Positions 8,332 to 15,695 of a stretch of DNA of 64,000 bases are shown here, in pieces. Origin of the DNA: Aeoliella straminimaris (GTDB lineage: Bacteria > Planctomycetota > Planctomycetia > Pirellulales > Lacipirellulaceae); assembly GCF_024054565.1 (NCBI RefSeq), contig NZ_JAMXLR010000087.1:1-64000 (forward strand). The letters are read 5' to 3'. Within the stretch, counting starts at the first letter, position 1. Every line of letters begins with the position of its first letter. The notes under the pieces are model-generated. The model worked only from the letters and a program-made list of their open reading frames with translations, was not told the origin of the DNA and made no database searches. The position numbers and the translations under genes are program-made.

Positions 8332-8977
8332 TTGTTTCCATGTCGTCCAAGGCTTCTGGGTGAGCCTCGCGCCACAGTCGCTCGGCAAGATTGCAGTAGC
8401 CTTCGAACGCGGGGTCGTCGAAGAACGCCCGACTGGGGATGCAATGCGCCGCCGAAGCAACCACGTAGATGAGCAGCAGTTGTTCGATTCGTTCGACCTT
8501 GGCGACCGACGACCATTTGCGAAACGAATGTCCATCCTGATCGGCTAACTCGAAACCTTCGTCGAACAGCGTCGCCCGGTTCTTCCGATCCAGTATTCCC
8601 CCTGCTTCATTCTCCAGCATTTCTCTTCCGATCCTGTTGTTCGCTCGCTGCACATTCCTGCGCAAGCGGAACGCACCGATTCCCAGGCCAACCGCCAATG
8701 CTAAATTTATCCACACGAATGGACTGTAAATCGAATCGATGACAGCCAAGCCCAAGGCGATGGCTGCTACTACGAACGCGACCATCAGAAGTCCGCGTTG
8801 CCGCCGGCGTACAAATCGCTGCAAGACGATATTGGAGTTGTTGATATGATTGGCTGTCGCCAGCAATTCCTCTTCGGTAAGCTGAAAACTCACCGACTGG
8901 GGCGGCTCGAGACGCGGCACTTCGCGGCTTGCCGATGCTGGCAGAGCGGGGGATGCGTAGGGATTTTCGGAGTCCAT
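8318..8977 (-). CDS. Membrane protein with ENPYASP N-terminus, YcxB-like
   Basis: The 219-residue protein starts MDSENPYASP, an N-terminal motif I associate with many planctomycete membrane proteins. It has two close membrane segments (about residues 65-102), then a soluble C-terminal part with RNNRIGREMLENE, FDEGFEL and SSVAKVERIEQLLLIYV. The order of two helices followed by a small PH-like domain resembles the YcxB-like family, whose function is unknown. The frame stays open far upstream (to 9880), but that region is antisense to the exonuclease gene and is not used. The 3' end overlaps the convergent 7870-8331 gene by 14 bases. Confidence 0.75.
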   Translation of the reverse strand: MDSENPYASPALPASASREVPRLEPPQSVSFQLTEEELLATANHINNSNIVLQRFVRRRQRGLLMVAFVVAAIALGLAVIDSIYSPFVWINLALAVGLGIGAFRLRRNVQRANNRIGREMLENEAGGILDRKNRATLFDEGFELADQDGHSFRKWSSVAKVERIEQLLLIYVVASAAHCIPSRAFFDDPAFEGYCNLAERLWREAHPEALDDMETTNAG

Positions 8978-9082
8978 CGATATCTTCTCGGCGGGTGCAC
9001 AGGATGCTATCACTCTATCAGAACCGCTGCGGCGGCTGATAGCTGTTCCCCTCAAGGGGGCCAATTCGCTAGAATTCAAACC

Positions 9083-9934
9083 ATGCTCGACGAATCCCTC
9101 CGCCAGCGACTCGAGGCCTTGAATCGCGAACGCATCCCTGCGCCGGCAGTGCGTACCCGACCGACCGCGCCGCCGCAGGTGCCCAAGCTCCGACGCGTTG
9201 ATCCGCCGCACACCAAGAAGCAGCAAGCGCTGTTCGAACGTGGCGAGGTTGTCAGCAACGAGCGCGGGACGCACCTGGCGGTCCGTGTGCCGATCGCCGA
9301 ACTCTGGCCCGAGGGCGATGGACTTCTGCACGCCAGGCACGAACAGCTCGCGCAAGCCGTCGACTTCGAATCGGCCGACGTGCGGCAAAGCTTTGTGCAA
9401 TCGTTCCCTTCGCGTTTTCTGGGTCTCGACCTCGAAACCTGTGGACTCAGCGGTTCGGCGTTGTTCCTCGTTGGGTTGGTTCGCTCGTGCGACGATCAGT
9501 TTGTCGTCGAACTGCTGTTCGCCCGCAACTACGCCGAAGAGGCCGCGGTGCTCTGTTCGCTCGGCGAGCGACTTTCGGCCACCGACACGCTGGTTACGTT
9601 CAACGGCAAGAGCTTCGACTGGCCCATGGTTTCCGATCGGTGGCGGCGGTACCTGCTCGATCGGCAGTCGCCACTGCCGGACCTGGTGCACTACGATGTG
9701 CTGCACCACGCCCGACGAAAGTGGCGGACCACGCTGCCCGACTGCAAGTTGCAGACCATCGAACGGATGATCTGCCGCCGCAGCCGCACCGGCGACATCG
9801 CCGGCCATCTGATCCCGGGCGCGTACGACCACTACGTGCAGACCGGCAAAACCACCGAGATGGAACAGGTGCTCTATCACAACGCCATCGACCTGGTAAC
9901 GCTGCTCGACGTGGCCATGCGGCTGGCCGGTTGA
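9083..9934 (+). CDS. YprB-type RNase H-like DEDDh exonuclease, MrfB-like
   Basis: The product has 283 residues and carries the YprB ribonuclease-H-like fold. Exonuclease motifs are visible: Exo I LDLET with Asp116 and Glu118, Exo II TFNGKSFDWP with Asp179, and Exo III YHNAIDL with His266 and Asp270, which makes it a DEDDh enzyme. In Bacillus the homologue MrfB is a metal-dependent 3'-5' exonuclease acting with helicase MrfA; here the MrfA-like gene is upstream at 5435-7852. The C-terminal TPR part of Bacillus MrfB is not present. The ATG at 9083 gives a natural N-terminus; the longer open frame upstream overlaps the 8318-8977 gene on the other strand and is unlikely. Confidence 0.87.
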   Translation: MLDESLRQRLEALNRERIPAPAVRTRPTAPPQVPKLRRVDPPHTKKQQALFERGEVVSNERGTHLAVRVPIAELWPEGDGLLHARHEQLAQAVDFESADVRQSFVQSFPSRFLGLDLETCGLSGSALFLVGLVRSCDDQFVVELLFARNYAEEAAVLCSLGERLSATDTLVTFNGKSFDWPMVSDRWRRYLLDRQSPLPDLVHYDVLHHARRKWRTTLPDCKLQTIERMICRRSRTGDIAGHLIPGAYDHYVQTGKTTEMEQVLYHNAIDLVTLLDVAMRLAG

Positions 9935-9943
9935 ATTGTCGAA

Positions 9944-10117
9944 GTTTTGTCGCAGTAATGTCGCAGCGCTGCGGCAAATCGATTCCCTGCGGCAAAACTC
10001 CCCGCACGTTGAATCCTTCGATCTGCGTAAGTGCTTTCATGCTCGCCGGTTACAAATTTCACTCAGGTAAAGGCTCGGGGAGTTGTTGCGCGCGTTTTGC
10101 CGCAGGTGCGACAAAAC
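9944..10117. repeat. Nested imperfect inverted repeat, 174 bases
   Basis: The outer arms are GTTTTGTCGCA (9944-9954) and its exact complement TGCGACAAAAC (10107-10117). The inner left arm at 9987-10004 (CTGCGGCAAAACTCCCCG) is complemented by two blocks, CGGGGAGTT (10076-10084) and TTTTGCCGCAG (10095-10105), separated by a 10-base insertion. The nesting is compatible with a folded RNA or a small non-autonomous mobile element. Confidence 0.55.
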
Positions 10118-10125
10118 CCTTGATT

Positions 10126-10189
10126 GTGGCCACTTGCTCCGCCAATGAGCGAAACGCTTCTGGTGCTCGTTTGGGGAGCAAACGGCCAC
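10126..10189. repeat. Second inverted repeat, 15-base arms
   Basis: GTGGCCACTTGCTCC (10126-10140) pairs with GGAGCAAACGGCCAC (10175-10189) at 13 of 15 positions around a 34-base loop. It starts 8 bases after the end of the 9944-10117 structure. Confidence 0.45.
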
Positions 10190-10312
10190 AAACACTCTCC
10201 ATTTACAACACGCCGCACTACTATTGGACCATTTGCAGAGCTGGTTTCAACCTCGATTTCTTTACACCCCCGTAGGCCGCGAATAAGCTGGCGCAGTTAC
10301 GGCGATGTAGAG

Positions 10313-10356
10313 TTCTCTCGCAGAGACGCGGAGACGCAAAGGGCCAAAAGAACAAA
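10313..10356. repeat. GAGACGC-type intergenic repeat word
   Basis: The stretch contains CGCAGAGACGCGGAGACGCA, with GAGACGC repeated twice two bases apart, followed by an A-rich tail. Similar words (CGCAGAGACGCAGAGACGC) are, from memory, scattered between genes in many bacterial genomes and give spurious translations such as SRRDAETQR. No function is known. Confidence 0.4.
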
Positions 10357-10432
10357 GTATCGCGGTGGTTGGAGTCCCCTCTTCCCCGTTTCCCTGGCGC
10401 GCGGTTCTTGCTGTGCGAGACGGTACCCCGTG

Positions 10433-10738
10433 TTATTCAAAAGGTACCATCTCATTCTCGGTGTCGTCTGCCAGTGCGGCCTCATACTTGTTGAATATGG
10501 ACCGCCAAACTGGTGACCAGCGTGTTTGATACCACTCTTCATAGACGCGAAATCCAACGACTACCAGAAACCCGATCACTACCATCGGGATACTGTCGTT
10601 TAGCGCGCCGTAACCTGCCACTACGCATGCTACAACAACATACCCGAGACTGTATCCACGCGATCGTCCGGCTGCATCTGCGTACCTCATGTAGTTGATT
10701 AAGTACTGCTCCTGGGCAGTGAATTTAGGGCGTTTCAT
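10433..10738 (-). CDS. Small membrane protein of unknown function
   Basis: The 101-residue product starts MKRPKFTAQEQYL and has two adjacent hydrophobic segments (about residues 31-45 and 50-63) followed by an aromatic and charged region (YEEWYQTRWSPVW) and an acidic tail. I do not recognise a family. It stands alone, divergent from the sirtuin gene, with no clear ribosome-binding site. The continuous membrane-protein pattern supports it being real. Confidence 0.6.
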   Translation of the reverse strand: MKRPKFTAQEQYLINYMRYADAAGRSRGYSLGYVVVACVVAGYGALNDSIPMVVIGFLVVVGFRVYEEWYQTRWSPVWRSIFNKYEAALADDTENEMVPFE

Positions 10739-10859
10739 CAGAAGGTCCCATCGTTGCTTACGCAGGCCAGCGGCCCTGGAATGTTGCCGGAGTCGTCGTG
10801 CCGTCGCGGTTATTGTAAGCTACAGCTGCAGCGCATTGTAGAATCGGGATCGACCAACC

Positions 10860-11615
10860 ATGAACCGCATCGACTATCAACAGATTGCCCAGTGGCTTCG
10901 CGACGCCGAGCGGGCCGTGGTGTTTACCGGGGCCGGCATCAGCACCGAGAGTGGCATTCCCGATTTCCGTTCGCCCGGTGGAATTTGGACCAAGTTCCGC
11001 ACCGTGTATTACGACGAGTTCATGGCCAGCCCCGATGCGCGGCATGAGTACTGGTTTCAGAAGGCGCAGGGGCATCGCGAGTTTGCCGACGCCCAGCCCA
11101 ACGCCGGACACAAGGCCATCGCCAAGTGGGAGGGGCAGGGCAGGGTGCGGGGTGTCATTACACAGAACATCGATGGACTGCATCAGCTGGCCGGCAACCA
11201 ACACGTGCTCGAGCTGCATGGCACGGCGCGTGAAATCGAATGCCAGGATTGCCACGAGCGGTACGATGCCGACTCGCTGGTGGCCGAATTCCTCGAGACG
11301 GATCAGGTGCCCAAGTGCCAGAAGTGCCAGCGCGGGCGGCTGAAGCACGCCACGGTGTCGTTTGGCCAGTCGCTGCCGACTGAAGTGCTCGAAAGGGCCG
11401 TTGAGTGGAGCCAGCAGGCCGATTTGTTCCTGGCCATCGGCTCGTCGCTGGTCGTCACTCCGGCGGCCGACTTGCCGGTGATCGCCCAACGCTCGGGCAG
11501 CCGCCTGGTGATTGTGAATCGCGACCCCACGCCGCTCGACGAGTTGGCCGATGCGCTGGTGCCCGGCTCCATCGGCGAGGCGCTGGGCCAGATCGACGAG
11601 CACCTCGCCGACTAG
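10860..11615 (+). CDS. Sir2-family NAD-dependent protein deacylase
   Basis: The 251-residue sirtuin removes acyl groups from lysines using NAD, giving nicotinamide and O-acyl-ADP-ribose. The NAD-binding GAGIS (24-28), GIPDFRS, TQNIDGLH (101-108) and catalytic His120 (LELHGT) are present. A zinc ribbon is formed by Cys128, Cys131, Cys153 and Cys156. The C-terminal GSSLVVTPA and IVNRDPTPLD close the Rossmann fold. The length is normal for bacterial CobB. It has its own upstream gap and is followed 65 bases later by a ModA-like gene, with no obvious functional link. Confidence 0.94.
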   Translation: MNRIDYQQIAQWLRDAERAVVFTGAGISTESGIPDFRSPGGIWTKFRTVYYDEFMASPDARHEYWFQKAQGHREFADAQPNAGHKAIAKWEGQGRVRGVITQNIDGLHQLAGNQHVLELHGTAREIECQDCHERYDADSLVAEFLETDQVPKCQKCQRGRLKHATVSFGQSLPTEVLERAVEWSQQADLFLAIGSSLVVTPAADLPVIAQRSGSRLVIVNRDPTPLDELADALVPGSIGEALGQIDEHLAD

Positions 11616-11680
11616 TCTGTCCCCGCTCTCGGACGCCCACCCGAGAGAGGAGACGTGCAGGAAACCATTCACAGCATCGC

Positions 11681-12496
11681 ATGAACCGATTGTCTCTGAC
11701 CACCAAACTGTTACTCTCCGGCGGCGCCGCTTTGGTGGTGCTTTGTTTGCTGCTGCCTGGATCGCCACTGTTTGGCGAGCGGCAGGCGAGTTCGCAGCTC
11801 ACGCTGTACAGCGCTGCGTCAACGCGAAAGCCGATGGAGCAGATCGTCGAGATGTACCGCACGGAGTGTGGCGTCAGCGTGCAGACACAGTATGGCGGTT
11901 CGAACACGCTGCTCAGCCAGTTGGAGATAGCTCGCCAGGGCGATTTGTACCTGGCGGCCGACGCTTCGTACGTGGCATTCGCTACCGAAAAAGGGCTCGT
12001 CGAGCAGGTGGTGCCGCTGGCGCGAATGACCCCGGTGGTAGCCGTGCCCAAAGGCAACCCGCTGGGCATCCGGAGCTTCGACGATTTGCTCGAACATCGG
12101 GTGGCGTTGGCCAATCCCGACCAGGCGGCCATCGGTCGCGTGACCCGCGAGGTGCTCGAGGCGGCCGGCAAATGGAAGACGCTCGACGGGCAGATCCGCA
12201 ATCACGGAGTCTACAAGCCAACGGTCAACGACACCGCGATGGATGCCTCGCTGGGCAGCGTGGATGCGGCCATTGTGTGGGACTCCGTCGCGCGGCAGTA
12301 CGACAACCTGGAGATTGTCCGCCTGGATGAACTCTCCGCCGGCGAAGGGCTGATCGCCGTGGGGGTGCTAAAGTTCTCCAAAGATCCAGCCGCCGCCCGC
12401 CATTTCGCCCGTTATCTGGCAGCCTCTGACCGCGGACTGGCGGTGTTCGCTCGGGAAGGCTACGCGGTCGTCGAGGGGGAAGCCTGGGGGGAATGA
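11681..12496 (+). CDS. modA: ModA-type molybdate/tungstate-binding protein
   Basis: The 271-residue product begins with an N-terminal signal or anchor (LLLSGGAALVVLCLLLPG) and continues with the ModA pattern: LTLYSAASTRKPMEQI, GGSNTLLSQLE, GDLYLAADASY, MTPVVAVPKGNP, VALANPDQAAIG, and a C-terminal part with AAIVWDSVARQY. In other bacteria ModA hands molybdate or tungstate to the ModBC transporter. No modB or modC follows; the next gene is uvrA. The transporter may be elsewhere, or the protein may bind another oxyanion. The start at 11681 gives the signal peptide; the frame upstream is antisense-like shadow of the sirtuin gene. Confidence 0.85.
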   Translation: MNRLSLTTKLLLSGGAALVVLCLLLPGSPLFGERQASSQLTLYSAASTRKPMEQIVEMYRTECGVSVQTQYGGSNTLLSQLEIARQGDLYLAADASYVAFATEKGLVEQVVPLARMTPVVAVPKGNPLGIRSFDDLLEHRVALANPDQAAIGRVTREVLEAAGKWKTLDGQIRNHGVYKPTVNDTAMDASLGSVDAAIVWDSVARQYDNLEIVRLDELSAGEGLIAVGVLKFSKDPAAARHFARYLAASDRGLAVFAREGYAVVEGEAWGE

Positions 12497-12573
12497 GTAC
12501 CGCTTCGCCTTTCCCAGGCCCTCAACTGGGCGAGGCCCGGGAACGGGGGGGCGACATGCAAGCTGCTAGCTGC

Positions 12574-12603
12574 TTTACGACCCCCGTGAGCATTGGGTAT
12601 ACT
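12574..12603 (+). promoter_or_regulatory. Sigma-70-type promoter for uvrA
   Basis: TTTACG (12574-12579) and TATACT (12598-12603) are 18 bases apart, ending 50 bases before the uvrA ATG. No LexA-type box that I can recognise overlaps it. Confidence 0.45.
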
Positions 12604-12653
12604 GCGGGATTCGCCCAGCGTGCGCATCGTCAACTAGGGAAATCCTATTCTCC

Positions 12654-15449
12654 ATGCCTCCCATTGCCGACAGTCCGAACGGCCATATTCGCATTCGCGG
12701 GGCACGGACGCACAACCTGGCGAACGTCGACGTCGACATCCCCCGGAATCAGTTGGTGGTGATCACCGGCGTGAGCGGTAGCGGCAAGAGCTCGCTGGCG
12801 TTCGACACCCTGCTGGCCGAAGGGCAGCGGCAGTACATCGACTCGCTGAGTGTCTACACCCGGCAGTTCTTCGATCAGATGGAACGCCCCGACGTGGAGT
12901 CGATCGAGGGTCTGCAGCCGGCCGTGGCGGTGGATCAGAACACTGGCAGCCACAACGCCCGCAGCACGGTAGGCACCGTGACCGAGGTGTACGATCACCT
13001 TCGCGTGCTGTTTAGCCGCGCCGGTTCGCTGGCTTGCCCCGACTGCGATACGGTGATCGAACAGCAGAGCCCCGACGAGATCGAACAAGCCATCGCCGCA
13101 ATGCCCAACGAGTCGCGAGTGATGATCGTCTCGCCACTGGTTCGCGGCCGGAAGGGGAAACACAGCGACGTATTGGACTCGGCCCGCAAGGCGGGCTTCG
13201 CCCGGGTGCGAATCGATGGCACGACGTACCCCATCGACGAAGTGCCCGAGCTCGGTGCGCGGAAGACGCACGACATTTCGGCGGTGGTCGATCGCATCGT
13301 GATTCGCGAAGGCATCGAAAAACGGCTGACCGAGTCGGTTCGCCTGGCGCTGAAGCATGGCGAAGGCGTGATGGAGATCGTCTATCAGATTCGCGAAGAT
13401 GGCCAGAAGTCGGACGAGTGGCACGAGCGGGTGTTCAGCACGCAGTTCGCCTGCCCCCGTTGCGGCGCCAGCGTGGCGGAGGTCGAGCCGCGGACTTTCA
13501 GCTTCAACAGCCCATACGGCGCGTGTCCCGAGTGCAGCGGCCTGGGCATCAGCGAAGGTTTCGACCCCGAGCTGGTGCTGCCCGATCTATCGAAGTCGAT
13601 TGCCGGTGGAGCGATTGCTCCCTGGCGAGGCGAAGCGAAGACCCGTGCCGAGAAGCATCGCAAGCTGCTGGCCGGCTTCGATACCGAGACGCCGCTGGAA
13701 AGTTGGACCGAGAAGCGACTGCAGGAGCTGTTGACCGGCGACGGCAAGAAGTTCCGCGGCCTGTTGCTCGAGCTGGAAATCGAATACGCCGGTGCCAAAC
13801 GCGAAAAGCTCCGCGAGCAACTCGCCACGTTCCGCGGCGAGGTCACGTGCGCCGATTGCCGTGGGTCGCGACTCGGCCGCGCGTCGCGGACCAGTCGCGT
13901 GGGGGGGAAGACGATCGACCAGGTGACAGCCCTGACGATCTCGGCGGCACGAGAATTCTTTTCCACCGTCGAGTTCGACGCCGAGCGGGCCCCCATCGCG
14001 CAGCCGCTGGTGCGCGAGATTCAACATCGGCTGGCCTACCTGGCCAAGGCGGGCGTCGGCTACCTGGCCCTCGACCGGCGGGCCGACACCCTTAGCGGCG
14101 GCGAATTGCAGCGGGTCCGCCTGGCCACCGCCATTGGCTCGGGACTAGTCGGCGTGATGTACCTGCTCGACGAACCCTCTATTGGGCTGCATCCCAGAGA
14201 CAACGGCCGGCTGATCGAAACCTTGCGCGAACTGCAGCAGCAGGGCAATTCGGTGATTGTGGTCGAGCACGAAGAAGCGTTCATGCGGGCGGCCGACTAC
14301 CTGATCGACTGCGGCCCCGGGGCGGGGCGGAATGGTGGGCACGTCGTGGCCACTGGCACCCCCGACGAAGTGGCCGCCAGCGAGCAGTCGCTCACCGGGC
14401 GGTATTTGTCGAACCATGCTGGCAACGGATACCGCGAGCCCCGCAAACCACGCAAGACCAAGCGATTGGTGCTGGAAGGCGCCACGCTGCACAACCTGCA
14501 GGACGTGACACTCGACATTCCGCTCGGATTGATGACCTGCGTCACCGGTGTGAGCGGCAGTGGCAAGAGTTCGCTGGTCATCGAAACACTGGCCCGGCAG
14601 CTTGCCCGCCAGTTGCATAACGCGATCGCCAAACCTGGCCCATTTCGCTCGCTGCGAGGCACCGCGGCGCTGGACCGCGCGGTGCTGGTCGATCAATCGC
14701 CCATCGGCCGCACGCCACGCAGCAACGCGGCTACTTACACGGGCATCTTCGATGACATTCGTAAGATCTTCGCTGGCACGAAGCTCGCCCGGCAGCGAGG
14801 GTGGAAGATCGGCCGCTTCAGCTTCAACGTCAGTGGTGGTCGCTGCGAGGAGTGCCAGGGCCAAGGTCTCAAGAAGATCGAGATGAACTTCCTGCCCGAC
14901 CTGTTCATCGAGTGCCCCACCTGCCACGGCGCGCGGTTCAATCGCGAGACGCTCCGCGTGACCTATCGCGGCAAGTCGATAGCCGACGTGCTCGATCTGT
15001 CGATCGCCGATGCGGTGGAGTTCTTCGAGAACTTCGCCAACGTGAGACGATTGCTCCAGGCGCTGGTGGACGTGGGGCTGGGCTATTTGCCGCTGGGGCA
15101 GCCATCGACCACGCTCTCTGGTGGCGAAGCGCAGCGGATCAAGCTCGCTACGGAACTCGGCCGGCCCGCCAGTGGGCACACACTTTACATTCTGGACGAA
15201 CCGACCACTGGACTGCATCCGCACAATGTCGAGCAGTTGCTCTCGGTGCTGCACCAGTTGGTCGACGCTGGCAACACGGTCGTAGTGATCGAACACCAGA
15301 CATCGGTCATGCGATCGGCCGACTGGCTGGTGGACCTGGGGCCCGAAGGGGGCGCGGATGGCGGTCGGCTGGTATTCGCCGGCCCGCCGGCCGACATCGC
15401 CGAGTGCCAGGAAAGCCACACGGGCAGCTGGCTGCGCGAGCACCTCTAA
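12654..15449 (+). CDS. uvrA: UvrA, excinuclease ABC subunit A
   Basis: UvrA is the damage-sensing ATPase of nucleotide excision repair; a dimer scans DNA and loads UvrB. The 931 residues are close to the usual 940. Both nucleotide-binding halves are complete: Walker A GVSGSGKSS starting at 39 and at 632, signature-type LSGGELQRVRLA and LSGGEAQRIKLA, and Walker B LLDEPSIGLHP and ILDEPTTGLHP. Zinc-binding cysteine pairs are seen as CPRCGAS and CPECSGLG, CADCRGSRLG, and CEECQGQG with CPTCHGARF. The insertion domain is slightly divergent but intact. It has its own promoter. uvrB and uvrC are not in the window. Confidence 0.97.
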   Translation: MPPIADSPNGHIRIRGARTHNLANVDVDIPRNQLVVITGVSGSGKSSLAFDTLLAEGQRQYIDSLSVYTRQFFDQMERPDVESIEGLQPAVAVDQNTGSHNARSTVGTVTEVYDHLRVLFSRAGSLACPDCDTVIEQQSPDEIEQAIAAMPNESRVMIVSPLVRGRKGKHSDVLDSARKAGFARVRIDGTTYPIDEVPELGARKTHDISAVVDRIVIREGIEKRLTESVRLALKHGEGVMEIVYQIREDGQKSDEWHERVFSTQFACPRCGASVAEVEPRTFSFNSPYGACPECSGLGISEGFDPELVLPDLSKSIAGGAIAPWRGEAKTRAEKHRKLLAGFDTETPLESWTEKRLQELLTGDGKKFRGLLLELEIEYAGAKREKLREQLATFRGEVTCADCRGSRLGRASRTSRVGGKTIDQVTALTISAAREFFSTVEFDAERAPIAQPLVREIQHRLAYLAKAGVGYLALDRRADTLSGGELQRVRLATAIGSGLVGVMYLLDEPSIGLHPRDNGRLIETLRELQQQGNSVIVVEHEEAFMRAADYLIDCGPGAGRNGGHVVATGTPDEVAASEQSLTGRYLSNHAGNGYREPRKPRKTKRLVLEGATLHNLQDVTLDIPLGLMTCVTGVSGSGKSSLVIETLARQLARQLHNAIAKPGPFRSLRGTAALDRAVLVDQSPIGRTPRSNAATYTGIFDDIRKIFAGTKLARQRGWKIGRFSFNVSGGRCEECQGQGLKKIEMNFLPDLFIECPTCHGARFNRETLRVTYRGKSIADVLDLSIADAVEFFENFANVRRLLQALVDVGLGYLPLGQPSTTLSGGEAQRIKLATELGRPASGHTLYILDEPTTGLHPHNVEQLLSVLHQLVDAGNTVVVIEHQTSVMRSADWLVDLGPEGGADGGRLVFAGPPADIAECQESHTGSWLREHL

Positions 15450-15535
15450 AGCGCAGGGCGCACAATGATCTAAGGCCGGCTCGCCCGGTGTCGAGCTTCG
15501 TTGCGACAAGACCCTTGTCCGGTGAGCAGCCGGAG

Positions 15536-15695
15536 CTAGAGCGCTTTCATCTTTGGTGTTCCGGTTTGGCTTGTTGTGTCGGCCCGCTGCTTTGTCGGCC
15601 TGCATCGACGGATAGCAATTCGCCTGCTTCGGCCTTCGCGCATCGGACCAACACCACGGCGCCAAACCAGCACACCAATTCTGAAATCGCTCTAG
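15536..15695. repeat. 160-base segment bounded by 13-base inverted repeats
   Basis: CTAGAGCGCTTTC (15536-15548) and GAAATCGCTCTAG (15683-15695) are inverted copies with 12 of 13 positions matching. The right arm covers the stop codon of the 15692-17779 gene. The segment lies between the convergent uvrA and pilus-platform genes and holds no gene. It could be a small non-autonomous repeat or a bidirectional transcription end. Confidence 0.45.

Larger units (their letters stand above)
9935..10432. other. Gene-poor intergenic region with inverted repeats
   Basis: No convincing gene is seen in these 498 bases. The sequence holds two inverted-repeat structures (9944-10117 and 10126-10189) and a common intergenic word motif (10313-10356). 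Open frames crossing it have no conserved features and read through the repeats. Confidence 0.6.

Noticed and set aside
10124..10516. Possible 130-residue gene
   Set aside because: It runs through inverted repeats and the GAGACGC word motif, and its product contains the known spurious peptide SRRDAETQR.
12500..12653. SOS (LexA) box in front of uvrA
   Set aside because: No palindrome of a known LexA type overlaps the promoter; only a sigma-70-like pair is seen.
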